From assembly GCF_029269825.1 (NCBI RefSeq), contig NZ_JARJHU010000001.1, positions 1,007,327 to 1,071,326 of the forward strand: 64,000 nt of DNA, written 5' to 3'. The notes beneath the pieces are model-generated. The model was given only the letters and a program-made list of their open reading frames with translations. It was not told the origin of the DNA and did not search any database. The translations under genes and the position numbers were made by a program. Position 1 is the stretch's first letter; every line of letters begins with the position of its first letter. Positions 52,030 to 61,455 of the stretch are shown one piece after another. This stretch comes from Pedobacter sp. JY14-1. Lineage in GTDB: Bacteria > Bacteroidota > Bacteroidia > Sphingobacteriales > Sphingobacteriaceae.

Positions 52030-53802
52030 ATGAAAGAACCTGGGAAACTCGATTCACTGCTGCTTAAACTGGAAAACCTGGAGATAAGGCAGCGTGGCTT
52101 TGAACAGGAGATCCAGGCCCTCCGTGAAGAGATCGCAGTACTGCAGGGCAAAAGCTTTTCGTCCCCGGCAGTGACCGAAAAAACCGCCGCCCCTGTCACG
52201 GCTCAGACACAGGCAGGAAAAAACCGTTTCAGTATGCCCGGCAGGCCCGGGCTTGAGAAATTTATCGGAGAGAACCTGGTCAGTAAAGCGGGCATTCTGG
52301 TGCTGATACTCGGAGTAGCCATCGGCGCCAAATATGCCGTAGACCGCGACCTGGTGAGTCCGCTTACCAGGATCATCCTTGGCGCAGTCACCGGTATGAC
52401 ACTCATGGTTCTCGCATTCTGGCTCAAGAAAAAATACGGAAATTTCTCAGCAGTACTGGTGAGCGGGGGTATTGCGATACTGTATTTCATGTCCTATGCA
52501 GCATACAGCTTCTATGACCTGTTCTCCCAGCAGCTTGCCTTTGGTATCATGACGGTATTTACCCTTTTTGCCGTCTTTATCGCCATCTGGTATGACCGGC
52601 AGTTTATCGCACACATCGGCCTGGTAGGCGCCTATGCAATACCTTTTCTCCTGGGTAACGGTTCAGGCAGGGCAACGATCCTTTTTGCTTACATTTCCAT
52701 CATCAACGCCGGTATCCTTTTCATCAGTCTGAAAAAATACTGGCAGCCCCTGTTTTACCTGGCCTTTGCGGTTTCCTGGACCATCCTCCTCTCCTGGTGT
52801 ATCAGCACAGACAGCATAGCGCCTTATGTGTGGACGGCATTGCTTTTCGCTTTTGTGTTTTTTATGACCTTTCAGCTGACAAGCCTGGCTTATAAGCTCA
52901 TCCTTGGAGAAACGCTCAGCAATACTGATCTGATCGTTCAGTTTATCAATTCGCTTATATTTTACCTCGCCGGATATTACCTGTTGACTTTTCTGCCTGC
53001 TTCGGGACATACCCTGAGCCTGTTTGCCGTTTTTAACGCAGGGGTACACCTCACAATCGGGCTTCTGATCAGAAAAAGGCAATCGCTGGACGGCAGACCG
53101 GCCCTGCTTCATTTCCTGCTGGGCATTGCATTCATCTACCTGACCTTCCGACTGCAGATCACGGCCTGGTTTGGTCCGGCTGTAAAAGATCAGGTCGCAA
53201 AGGTCGCATGGACTTATATCTACAGCTTGTTCTTTATGCTTGCCGTCACCACGTTAGCTGTAAGAAAAATAAACGAGACTGCAACAACACGCATCATCCT
53301 GCTCATAAACCTGTCGCTTACTCTGGCTTTCCTTACCTGGGGGCACTACAATCTTGCCCAGTCAGGCTCAGGCTATGTCCGCTACCTGTCTGTACTGTTA
53401 TCTGTACTGCTCCTCCTGGCCTCGGCAAAACTCCTGAAACAAAATATACCCACGGAAAGGCTACTGAAGTTTTCGGGGCTCTTCTTTCATTTTTGCATAT
53501 TGTGGACACTCAGCAGTGAATTCATTCACCTGCTGTCGCTTGCCGGGTTGTACGGCAGCTATAAACTCGGCATGAGTATCCTCTGGGGTGCCTATGCCCT
53601 TTTGCTGATCATCATCGGACTTGCCAGGCATCAGGCGCATCTGCGCATCGCAGCCATCAGCCTTTTCGCCATCACCCTGGTAAAACTTTTTACGTTTGAT
53701 CTTGTCCAGCTGGGCACTGTCGCAAAGACAGTGATCCTGGTTTCACTGGGCATATTGATGCTGATTATTTCCTTTCTCTATACACGGTACAAAACCAAAT
53801 GA
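52030..53802 (+). CDS. DUF2339 multi-span membrane protein
   Basis: This 590-residue protein has an N-terminal coiled coil (residues ~5-40, LLLKLENLEIRQRGFEQEIQ) and a linker, then about 14 membrane spans beginning with GRPGLEKFIGENLVSKAGIL, the DUF2339 signature. Function unknown. The 33 nt between it and the holin-like gene suggest a shared transcript. It is divergent from the isomerase-like gene. Confidence 0.82.
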   Translation: MKEPGKLDSLLLKLENLEIRQRGFEQEIQALREEIAVLQGKSFSSPAVTEKTAAPVTAQTQAGKNRFSMPGRPGLEKFIGENLVSKAGILVLILGVAIGAKYAVDRDLVSPLTRIILGAVTGMTLMVLAFWLKKKYGNFSAVLVSGGIAILYFMSYAAYSFYDLFSQQLAFGIMTVFTLFAVFIAIWYDRQFIAHIGLVGAYAIPFLLGNGSGRATILFAYISIINAGILFISLKKYWQPLFYLAFAVSWTILLSWCISTDSIAPYVWTALLFAFVFFMTFQLTSLAYKLILGETLSNTDLIVQFINSLIFYLAGYYLLTFLPASGHTLSLFAVFNAGVHLTIGLLIRKRQSLDGRPALLHFLLGIAFIYLTFRLQITAWFGPAVKDQVAKVAWTYIYSLFFMLAVTTLAVRKINETATTRIILLINLSLTLAFLTWGHYNLAQSGSGYVRYLSVLLSVLLLLASAKLLKQNIPTERLLKFSGLFFHFCILWTLSSEFIHLLSLAGLYGSYKLGMSILWGAYALLLIIIGLARHQAHLRIAAISLFAITLVKLFTFDLVQLGTVAKTVILVSLGILMLIISFLYTRYKTK

Positions 53803-53834
53803 TACCTTTGTTGTTTTAGTTACAAAACCCCGAA

Positions 53835-54185
53835 ATGATACGACTCATTATTAAAATACTCCTGATGGGGCTGGCCGTATTTATCGGCGCTAAAGTGGTG
53901 CCCGGTGTCCAGGTCAACGGTTTCGGATCTGCGGTTCTTGCTGCTATCCTTATTGCCATCGCCAATGCCACGGTAGGTTTTATCCTTCGTTTGCTTACAT
54001 TTCCAATCAATTTTCTCACATTAGGACTCGTTTCCTTTATCATTACCGTGCTGATGGTGCTGATGGTGGACAGCTGGATGAAAGATTTCAACACAGACGG
54101 CTTCCTGTCTGCAGCGATCTTTTCCATCGTAGTCGCCCTCGTCAATGCCCTGTATAGCGTTATCGCCGGTAGCGACAAAGACTGA
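53835..54185 (+). CDS. Phage holin family 4-like small membrane protein
   Basis: This 116-residue protein has three to four membrane spans (GLAVFIGAKVVPGVQVNGFG, FPINFLTLGLVSFIITVLMV), the pattern of the Phage_holin_4_2/YvlD family. In bacterial chromosomes these proteins are not linked to prophages and their role is unknown. The next gene (NDH-2) starts 5 nt downstream, giving a likely operon. Confidence 0.85.
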   Translation: MIRLIIKILLMGLAVFIGAKVVPGVQVNGFGSAVLAAILIAIANATVGFILRLLTFPINFLTLGLVSFIITVLMVLMVDSWMKDFNTDGFLSAAIFSIVVALVNALYSVIAGSDKD

Positions 54186-54190
54186 TCAAT

Positions 54191-55468
54191 ATGAACAATG
54201 CCGTACCCCAAAAAGTAATCATCGTCGGCGGCGGCTTCGCCGGGCTGAACCTTGCAAAAAAACTGGCCAACCAAGACCAGTACCAGGTGACGCTGGTCGA
54301 CAGGAACAACTATCATTTCTTTCCCCCGCTGCTCTACCAGGTATCTACAGCTTTCATTGAGTCGTCCAACATCAGCTACCCATTCCGCAGAATGTTCCAG
54401 GGCAAAAGCAACCTGGGCTTTTATATGGGCGGACTGTTAAAAATAAATCCTGAAAGCAATACCATAGAGACCGAAAACGGCGTGCTCAGCTATGACCATC
54501 TGGTCCTTGCCATGGGTACGGAGACCAATTTCTTCGGAATGGAAAACGTCAGTAAAAAAGCAATGCCGATGAAGACCATCGACGATGCCATTAATATGCG
54601 CAACCATATCCTGCTGAAACTGGAAGAAGCCGTGAGGTCCTCTGACCCGGCCGAAAAAGAGAAACTGGGTAATATCGTGATTGCAGGCGGAGGTCCTACC
54701 GGGGTGGAAATCGCCGGTATGCTCGCGGAAATGGGCAGAAATATTATCACCAAAGACTATCCCAGCGTAAAACGCTTTTCGGGCAGGATCTTCCTGGTGG
54801 ACGCAGGCGCTAAACTGCTGGGCCCGATGAGCTCCAAATCTCAGGAAGAGGCTTATGAGGTACTGAACAAGCTGGGTGTAAATATTTATCTCAATACATT
54901 AGTAAAAGATTATGTAGATGAGCAAGTGATCCTGGCCAATGGCAACCATATCAACAGCTCGACATTAATCTGGGCTTCAGGCGTAATCGCGAAGGAAGCT
55001 CCGGGTTTACCGGCCGCAGCGATCACCAGGGGCAGGCGCATTCTGGTAGATGAATTCAATAAGGTACAAGGCACTTCAAACATTTATGCCATTGGTGACC
55101 AGTGCATGCAACTGACCGATGAAAAATTCCCGAACGGCCATCCGCAATTGGCGCAGGTAGCTATACAACAGGGTAAACTACTGGCCAAAAACCTGCTAAT
55201 GCTATCAGCCGGCAAGCCGCTCGAACCTTTCCGCTACCATGACAAAGGCAGCATGGCCATTATTGCCAAATTTAAAGCTGTTGTAGACCTGCCGAAAAAA
55301 GGCTTTTTTAAGGGCTTCTTCGCCTGGATCGTCTGGCTGTTCATTCACATCATTCCTATTGCAGGGTTCAGAAATAAAGGAAAACTGGCCTTCAACTGGT
55401 TCTGGAGCTTCATCACCAACGACCCTACCTTACGGCTCATCATCAGGCCAGACAATAAGAAATCGTAG
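54191..55468 (+). CDS. ndh: Type II NADH:quinone oxidoreductase
   Basis: This 425-residue protein binds FAD through the N-terminal GGGFAGLNLAKKL (12-24) and NADH through the second Rossmann motif IAGGGPTGVEIAG (~163). The family pattern YAIGDQC is present near 300. The C-terminus has a hydrophobic membrane-anchoring part (FFAWIVWLFIHIIP). It passes electrons from NADH to menaquinone without proton pumping. A palindromic repeat element lies after its stop. Confidence 0.88.
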   Translation: MNNAVPQKVIIVGGGFAGLNLAKKLANQDQYQVTLVDRNNYHFFPPLLYQVSTAFIESSNISYPFRRMFQGKSNLGFYMGGLLKINPESNTIETENGVLSYDHLVLAMGTETNFFGMENVSKKAMPMKTIDDAINMRNHILLKLEEAVRSSDPAEKEKLGNIVIAGGGPTGVEIAGMLAEMGRNIITKDYPSVKRFSGRIFLVDAGAKLLGPMSSKSQEEAYEVLNKLGVNIYLNTLVKDYVDEQVILANGNHINSSTLIWASGVIAKEAPGLPAAAITRGRRILVDEFNKVQGTSNIYAIGDQCMQLTDEKFPNGHPQLAQVAIQQGKLLAKNLLMLSAGKPLEPFRYHDKGSMAIIAKFKAVVDLPKKGFFKGFFAWIVWLFIHIIPIAGFRNKGKLAFNWFWSFITNDPTLRLIIRPDNKKS

Positions 55469-55505
55469 GAATAGCACCCCCGTATAAAACCCATCCGTAT
55501 GGGAC

Positions 55506-55603
55506 ACACCCGTCATTTCGACGAAGCATGAGGAGAAATCTCTTGAATGTTCCTAAACAAGAGATTTCTCGCTACACTTCGTTCCGTTCGAAATGACGGG
55601 TGT
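55506..55603. repeat. 98-nt palindromic intergenic repeat
   Basis: The ends ACACCCGTCATTTCGA and TCGAAATGACGGGTGT are exact reverse complements, and the inner GAGAAATCTCTTG and CAAGAGATTTCTC arms also pair. It sits between convergent genes, where it can serve as a two-way terminator. The same design (CCCGTCATTCCGA, GAATCTCTTG, CAAGAGAT) is found inside fecR at 8222-8297. Confidence 0.85.
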
Positions 55604-55645
55604 TTTAGTACCAGGCGAATCGGGTACCGACTATTATACCCCGGA

Positions 55646-56743
55646 CTATTTCCCCGGGATCAGTTTGAGCAGCGCACCCGGACCTTCCGTTACTGCATAG
55701 ATGTAGCCATCAGGACTTTCCGCAACGTAGCGGAACCTGCCCTTGCCCTGGTACATCCTGTCTTCCGATTTATATTCCGTGCCATCCAGTGTAACCCGGT
55801 TCAGGTGAGTAAAGGCCAGCGCGCCGATCAGCAGGTTGCCTTTCCAGTCCGGATATTTGCTGCTGGTTACAATGGTCATGCCGCAAGGCCCGATTGACGG
55901 AACCCAGTAGTGCTTAGGATTTTCCACACCAGGAAGTTCCTTATTGGGTGTGAGAACGGTGCCGTCATAGTTGATCCCGTAAGAAGTCTTCGGCCAGCCA
56001 TAATTTTTGCCCTTTTCGATCAGGTTCAGTTCATCTCCTCCTTTAGGTCCGTGCTCTACTTCCCATATACGGTTATTAGCAGCGTCATAGACCATCCCTT
56101 GCGGATTGCGATGTCCGTAAGTCCAGATGGAGCCATGGGCGTTGCCTTGTCCTACAAAAGGATTGTCCTGCGGAATACGTCCGTCATCAAAAACACGGTG
56201 TACCTTACCATGATCATTGTCCAGTTCCTGTACCTTAGGCTGCGTACCGCGTTCTCCTACACTGATGAAGAGATATTTATCTTTGTCAAAGACCAGGCGG
56301 CTGCCAAAGTGAAAATTCGCCTTTAAAGCAGGTTTTGCCTCAAAAATATCCTGTTTATCGACAACCTGGTTGCCTTTCAGCTTAAATCTGACCACGGCTG
56401 TGGTGATCAGATCGCCTACTGGTTTGGAGAAGGAAATATAGATCCAGCCATTTTTCTTATAATCAGGGTGGAGCCGGATGTCGAGCAGGCCGCCCTGGCC
56501 TTCATTTACTACGGCAGGTACCCCTGAAAGCTTTTCCCCGGTAAATTTATCATTCTTAAATATGAGGATCTCTCCTGCTCTTTCTGTTACCAGCATCCTG
56601 CCATCAGGAAGCCAGACCATTCCCCAGGGATTTTTCAACCCGCCGTACAGGGTTTCAGCAGTAACGTTAGTGGATTGCTGCGCACGGCACGTCAGCATCA
56701 GGAACCCTGACAGCAGCGTCATTAACAGGCCTATTCTTTTCAT
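55646..56743 (-). CDS. PQQ-dependent sugar dehydrogenase (Gdh/Asd-like)
   Basis: This 365-residue protein has a signal peptide with a lipobox-like LTC and a six-bladed propeller. Motifs are MVWLPDGRMLVTERAGEI, VNEGQGGLLDIRLHPDYKK, the HRNPQGMVYD motif and IGPCGMTIV. These match soluble PQQ glucose/aldose sugar dehydrogenases, which oxidise sugars in the periplasm and pass electrons to the respiratory chain. No PQQ synthesis genes are in the window. Confidence 0.87.
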   Translation of the reverse strand: MKRIGLLMTLLSGFLMLTCRAQQSTNVTAETLYGGLKNPWGMVWLPDGRMLVTERAGEILIFKNDKFTGEKLSGVPAVVNEGQGGLLDIRLHPDYKKNGWIYISFSKPVGDLITTAVVRFKLKGNQVVDKQDIFEAKPALKANFHFGSRLVFDKDKYLFISVGERGTQPKVQELDNDHGKVHRVFDDGRIPQDNPFVGQGNAHGSIWTYGHRNPQGMVYDAANNRIWEVEHGPKGGDELNLIEKGKNYGWPKTSYGINYDGTVLTPNKELPGVENPKHYWVPSIGPCGMTIVTSSKYPDWKGNLLIGALAFTHLNRVTLDGTEYKSEDRMYQGKGRFRYVAESPDGYIYAVTEGPGALLKLIPGK

Positions 56744-56823
56744 AAATGTTTGATTGTTGTTGGTTATACAATATTACAAATAGTGTTTCCAATAATTTGT
56801 AACAAAGTTAAAGATAGGAAAAG

Positions 56824-57204
56824 CTAACTGTTCTGTACTTCCCGGATCACGAACTTTTTTAATCCGCCCGGCATTTGCCATTCCACTTCGTCACCCACCT
56901 TGAAGCCGATCAATGCGGCACCCATGGGGCTGAGCACAGATATTTTCCGGGTGGCGATATCCGCATGACGGGGCAGTACGATCGTTAACGTGACCAGCTT
57001 ATTTAAAGCTGCATCTAAAACAGTGACCCTGGAGTTCAGTCTCACCACGCCTGAAGGCAGTTCGGCATCCTTAACCACGGTAGCCCGGTTAAGCTCAAAG
57101 GCAAGGGACATTTCAGGGGTTTTATGTAGTTCGGTACCTAAAAAAGGTTTAATGAGTTTAAAGTCCTCTTCTGAAATAAGGACTGGATTGTTCACTTTTT
57201 CCAT
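56824..57204 (-). CDS. GreA/GreB-family transcription factor, Rnk-like
   Basis: This 126-residue protein has only the C-terminal GreA/B FKBP-like domain (LNSRVTVLDAALNKLVTLTI, then ISVLSPMGAALIGFKVGDEV) and a short N-terminal part without the long coiled coil of GreA. This is the make-up of Rnk, the nucleoside diphosphate kinase regulator that binds RNA polymerase. The 283-nt gap to the next gene has no clear element. Confidence 0.83.
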   Translation of the reverse strand: MEKVNNPVLISEEDFKLIKPFLGTELHKTPEMSLAFELNRATVVKDAELPSGVVRLNSRVTVLDAALNKLVTLTIVLPRHADIATRKISVLSPMGAALIGFKVGDEVEWQMPGGLKKFVIREVQNS

Positions 57205-57487
57205 GATGATTGATGATTAAAATTTGAAAAATATTTGGATAAACCCGGTCAGCAGGCTGCGGGGATAATGATAAACGAGGGCACAGGCCCCCTTCCGGAA
57301 ATTAACGGGGGCTTAAGTATTAAAGACCTTAGGTTCCTTAAGCGTAAATGTTTGCCTGATCGAAGTTACAGTTGTGTGATTTGCGAACATCCTGCATAGA
57401 TAGCCTTTTCTGAGAAAAGAAGCAAATCCAGGTATAAAAACAAACCTTTCAGAGACATACTTTGTATTTTAGGTAAAAAATAATGCC

Positions 57488-58222
57488 ATGAACCGCGTGA
57501 ACCTCCTTGCCTGCATTTGCATTCTCACCACGGCCCTCTTTTCATGCTCCTCACGCAGAAGCCCGGAGGGAAAAAAGACCAAGATCACCGGGCTAAGCCC
57601 TGTAACGAAGAATCCCAGCGTGGGCGTAGTTAATGCGAGCGGCGACGCGCTGACACCAGGCATCCATTCTGCAAACAATAGCTCTGCCGGATCCCAGGAG
57701 AAAGCAGCTGAGATTGCGAACAATGCCATTATGAAGGCAAGTTCATCTGTAAGGGATCAGCTCGGCCTTTATGCCCTGACCGGGCAGGATTTCATCAGCA
57801 GGGCAACTTCCAGCGGTGACTGGGAAATAGAAGCGGGCAAGCTTGCACTGGAAAAATCGGCCAGTGCAAAGATCCGGGAATATGCCACCATGGTGCTGAA
57901 GAACCACCGGGAGATCCGGGAAGCCTTTACTAAGCTGGCATCCGGTAGCGCAAAGCTTTCCGATACGCTCATCACCAGCCTTCAGGCCAGCAGCCGTAAC
58001 ATCCGGCAAACAGCGATGCCCCCGGCAGGTTCTGCGGCATTCGACGCGAGCTATATTACAATGACCATCCAGGACCACCGTGAGTTGATCAGGCTGTTCG
58101 AAGCTGCAGGCCGCGCGAAGGAAGAAACCATCAGTGCCTTTGCGAAAAAGTACCTTCCTGTATTGCAGCAACATCTCGCTGCCGCACAGGAACTGACTAA
58201 GGTTTCGTCAGGAAAGCCCTGA
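57488..58222 (+). CDS. DUF4142 domain lipoprotein
   Basis: This 244-residue protein has a lipoprotein signal (LFSCSS), then a Ser/Gly-rich linker. From ~100 on is a four-helix DUF4142 domain (GQDFISRATSSGDWEIEAGK, EYATMVLKNHREI, TIQDHRELIRLFEAA), a ferritin-like fold of unknown function often in the periplasm. It converges with the Gfo/Idh gene with 9 nt between. Confidence 0.85.
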   Translation: MNRVNLLACICILTTALFSCSSRRSPEGKKTKITGLSPVTKNPSVGVVNASGDALTPGIHSANNSSAGSQEKAAEIANNAIMKASSSVRDQLGLYALTGQDFISRATSSGDWEIEAGKLALEKSASAKIREYATMVLKNHREIREAFTKLASGSAKLSDTLITSLQASSRNIRQTAMPPAGSAAFDASYITMTIQDHRELIRLFEAAGRAKEETISAFAKKYLPVLQQHLAAAQELTKVSSGKP

Positions 58223-58231
58223 CGGCTTTGT

Positions 58232-59659
58232 TTATTTTACTTTTCTCACGGTAGTATTCCCGCCTCCGGCAAGGGTAATATTAACGACCGGGTTCTTTTG
58301 CCATGCACCCCTGGTAAAATCCGGGATATCCACACTGGAAGAGCGTTTAGACACTGATTTTTTCGACAACGGCACGATACAGCTCCAGGCCGCGGCATCA
58401 TAAACATCCTGATCAAGCGGCAGCCCGTTGCGCAGGCAATCGATCAGTCTCCAGTCCATAATGAAATCCATCCCACCATGTCCGCCTACCTGTTTGGCGA
58501 TCTCACCAACATGCTTTACGATCTCAGGACTGTATTTTTCATACAGCTGCTTCATTTCCGGTTGCTTCACCCATTCCTCACCAAATGCAATCCGCTCCGG
58601 ATCAGGGTACTTACAGGCCATTCCCTTTGTACCGCTGAGCAGATGGATCCTGGAATACGGCCTTGGCGTGGTTACATCGTGCTGGATCATCATGGTCTTT
58701 CCCTTAGCCGTCCTGATCATCGTAGTATTCATATCTCCCCGGTAGTTACCACCAACAAAAGGCTTATAAAAGTCATCCGTCTGTGCCCTTTTTACTGCTT
58801 CAGCGTTCATCAGGAAATCGTTACCGGACATAGAAGTCAGATAATCCATTTTGTCTCCCCGGTTAATGTTCAGGCACTGGGCAATGGGACCCAGGCCGTG
58901 AGTAGGGTAAAGGCTACCGCTTCCTTTCATATTCTGCTTCAGGCGCCACATGTCCTGGTAACCATTTTTATCAAAGTTATAGTCCAGCAGGTTATGAATA
59001 TACGCCCCTTCTGCATGGACAAGTTCGCCAAACAAACCGTTGCGTGCCATGTTTAAAGTCAGCAACTCAAAAAAATCATAACAACAGTTTTCCAGCATCA
59101 TGCAGTGCTTCCTGGTCTTCTCGGAGGTTTCCACCAATTGCCAGCACTCTTCCAGTGTAAGCGCGGCAGGTACTTCAGTGGCGGCATGTTTACCGTGTTC
59201 CATGGCGAACACCGCCATCGGTGTATGAAGATGCCACGGAGTGCAAATATAAACCAGGTCCAAATCCTCATTTTCGATCATCGCTTTCCATCCATCGTCT
59301 CCGGAATATTCCTTCGCCTTAGGCAAGCCCTTACCGGTCAGATATTGTTGTGCTGCAGATGCACGTTCCGGTAATTTATCGCATAAAGCCTTAATTTCTA
59401 CGCCTTCTATATAGGACATTCTGCTTACTGCACCAGGCCCTCTGGCACCCAGGCCAATAAAGCCTACCCTTACCTTCTCTATTTTGGGGGCGGCGAAACC
59501 GCACATATTGAAACGCTGCGCACCGCCCGCCTGGCTGATCGCGGCCGAAAGCTCGTGGTCATCCGGAATATAGTCTGTGGCAAAAGCGGGCATACCCAAT
59601 GCCAGGGCCCCGGAGCCCAGGGCGATCTGTTGAATGAATTTTCTGCGGTTTGATTCCAT
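58232..59659 (-). CDS. Tat-exported Gfo/Idh/MocA protein, GH109-like
   Basis: This 475-residue protein has the Tat motif NRRKFIQ, then the NAD-binding Rossmann GFIGLGARGPG (~66). The middle matches GH109 proteins (YPTHGLGPIAQCLNINRGDK, GGHGGMDFIMDWRLIDCLRN), a family that includes NAD-dependent alpha-N-acetylgalactosaminidases. Whether this one cleaves glycosides cannot be told. It would act in the periplasm, perhaps with the isomerase-like protein at 51002. Confidence 0.85.
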   Translation of the reverse strand: MESNRRKFIQQIALGSGALALGMPAFATDYIPDDHELSAAISQAGGAQRFNMCGFAAPKIEKVRVGFIGLGARGPGAVSRMSYIEGVEIKALCDKLPERASAAQQYLTGKGLPKAKEYSGDDGWKAMIENEDLDLVYICTPWHLHTPMAVFAMEHGKHAATEVPAALTLEECWQLVETSEKTRKHCMMLENCCYDFFELLTLNMARNGLFGELVHAEGAYIHNLLDYNFDKNGYQDMWRLKQNMKGSGSLYPTHGLGPIAQCLNINRGDKMDYLTSMSGNDFLMNAEAVKRAQTDDFYKPFVGGNYRGDMNTTMIRTAKGKTMMIQHDVTTPRPYSRIHLLSGTKGMACKYPDPERIAFGEEWVKQPEMKQLYEKYSPEIVKHVGEIAKQVGGHGGMDFIMDWRLIDCLRNGLPLDQDVYDAAAWSCIVPLSKKSVSKRSSSVDIPDFTRGAWQKNPVVNITLAGGGNTTVRKVK

Positions 59660-59786
59660 TGTGTAGGTTTATCTTTAGGTTAAAAATCAGAACTGAAAAC
59701 AGCCTGAGATTCTAAGCTATCAAATAAAAATACAACTTGTGCAGAGACATAATACACAAACGTTTGCGTAAGTTCTTTGAGGGGTG

Positions 59787-60638
59787 TTACCTGGGGATAT
59801 TGTAGTAAGTGATCAGCATTGACGCCTGCTTTTTCATTTCCTTATCGGTAAGCGGGCGGTCATAGATGAGGAACCTGGCCATATGACCGACAAAAGATTC
59901 CCTCCCGGGATGTTCTATTGCATCCCGCTCCTGCCCTATCGCCATTTTTGAGGCGTTTGCGTCGACGTTGACCGGAAACGGATGGCTTGCGACCGGAACG
60001 GAGCCATCATTCAGGTAGAGGGAGAGCACAACCGTATCTGTTCCCTTCCCCATCCGTCCCATGATGAGATAATATTTGTCCTTTGAGAGGATCTGCCCGG
60101 AGGAAACATATGGGTTATTATTGTCCCATCTTCCAAAGGTGATTGCGTTACGGCTGCTCATCCAGAAGCTGTTGTCATCTGCAAAACCACCCCAGAAGCC
60201 TTCATTATTGGGTTTATTCCGAAGATTCCCAAAAAAGCAATTGACATCTTTAAGTTCACCAGGCTGCTTTCCGGGCTTGAGTACACAAAACCAAGTGTAT
60301 CCGGAGCCCGTGATCAGGTGATCAAATGCGTCCTCATCCATGTTCAGTAATTCCTGTTGCTTAAAGGAGATCGCGTTATGTCCGTTCAACTCCGGAACTT
60401 GGCGCATCAATTCAGGACGTCCTGATCCGGGTATTTTACGGCCTTCGTCTCTTCTGGAAAACTCACTGGCCACGAAGGGCACTTGATTTTTCCAGCGTTC
60501 TACCCATTGCCCTTCACTGGCTTCCACACCCTTATCTGCGTTCAGATCCAGGATCAGTCGTTTCTTACTGATCTTCTGCGCAGATGCGCTGTTCAGGACC
60601 AAGGTGAGAAATAGTATCGTTAAAGATCTTATGTTCAT
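59787..60638 (-). CDS. Secreted LamG/concanavalin-like protein
   Basis: This 283-residue protein has a signal peptide (ends ASAQ, ~residue 20). The mature part is beta-rich, with a pattern like LamG-type jelly rolls (LDLNADKGVEASEGQWVERW, FLIYDRPLTDKEMKKQASML). It may bind or act on polysaccharide. No catalytic residues are identified. It is monocistronic, downstream of a 128-nt gap from the Gfo/Idh gene. Confidence 0.7.
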   Translation of the reverse strand: MNIRSLTILFLTLVLNSASAQKISKKRLILDLNADKGVEASEGQWVERWKNQVPFVASEFSRRDEGRKIPGSGRPELMRQVPELNGHNAISFKQQELLNMDEDAFDHLITGSGYTWFCVLKPGKQPGELKDVNCFFGNLRNKPNNEGFWGGFADDNSFWMSSRNAITFGRWDNNNPYVSSGQILSKDKYYLIMGRMGKGTDTVVLSLYLNDGSVPVASHPFPVNVDANASKMAIGQERDAIEHPGRESFVGHMARFLIYDRPLTDKEMKKQASMLITYYNIPR

Positions 60639-60755
60639 CCTATCTGGTTTTATCTATTTGGTTCTCCAAGTTAACGAATCGCGACTTAATTCGGAATTTT
60701 TCATAGCTTGTAACTTTTTTATTATTCTTGCAGTCCAGTAAAAAAAACAAAAACA

Positions 60756-61394
60756 ATGAAGAAAATTTTAATCTTGTTAGCGCTCAGTGTCCATAGTTTC
60801 ATGACCATGGCGCAGTATGAAAATGCAAAGCAGGTGTTTGAAAGTCCAAAACTTAAGGAAGTCATAAAAACACACAAACTGGTGGCGATACTCCCTTTCA
60901 CCACAAAAATATCTTTTCGGAAACAGCCCAAGGACTTCAATCTCGAGGCAAATACCCAAAAGGAAAAGGCCATGGCGAGTTCCATTCAATCCAGTATGTA
61001 CACCTTCCTGCTGCGTAAGGCCAAAAATTACAGTGTTGAATTCCAGGATGTGGAGAAAACGAACATCTTGCTGAAAAAGGCAGAAGTTGCCGACAAGCTC
61101 GGAGAAATGACTAAGGATGAAATTGCAAAAGTACTTGGGGTAGATGCCATCATTTCGGGAACTTTTGAAAGCGAACAAACAAGATCTGAAGCGGGGGCAA
61201 TCGTTACCACCGTCTTATGGGGAGCCAGCAAAACGGGTTCAGGATCACTTACGATGACAGTTAACGATGGTGCAACCGGAGACCTGTTATGGCGGTTCTT
61301 CAAGAGCATGAACGAAGGCGTGTTCAGTTCCACAGACGACCTGGTAGACCGTATGATGCGCAAGGTTTCCAGGAACTTCCCGTATGAAAAATAA
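60756..61394 (+). CDS. Secreted CsgG/DUF799-like protein
   Basis: This 212-residue protein has a signal peptide (ends MTMAQ). The fold resembles CsgG/PelC-like proteins: LVAILPFTTKISF as the first strand, ANTQKEKAMASSIQSSMYTF as a helix, then LGVDAIISGTFESEQT and DGATGDLLWRFFKSM. Roles in outer membrane or envelope stress are known for relatives, but no function is assigned here. A hairpin after the stop ends transcription. Confidence 0.65.
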   Translation: MKKILILLALSVHSFMTMAQYENAKQVFESPKLKEVIKTHKLVAILPFTTKISFRKQPKDFNLEANTQKEKAMASSIQSSMYTFLLRKAKNYSVEFQDVEKTNILLKKAEVADKLGEMTKDEIAKVLGVDAIISGTFESEQTRSEAGAIVTTVLWGASKTGSGSLTMTVNDGATGDLLWRFFKSMNEGVFSSTDDLVDRMMRKVSRNFPYEK

Positions 61395-61418
61395 TGCCTC
61401 GCCGGAACACGGCGCCGG

Positions 61419-61455
61419 GTCACTTCAGTAAAACAGCTATTTTTGCTGAAGTGAC
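61419..61455. terminator. Hairpin between convergent genes
   Basis: GTCACTTCAG (61419-61428) and CTGAAGTGAC (61446-61455) pair over 10 bp. The right arm lies inside the last codons of the hydrolase gene, and T-rich sequence follows on the plus strand. Confidence 0.65.

Noticed and set aside
53835..54185. Holin-like gene as a sign of a prophage
   Set aside because: No other phage gene is nearby, and this family is common in ordinary bacterial chromosomes.
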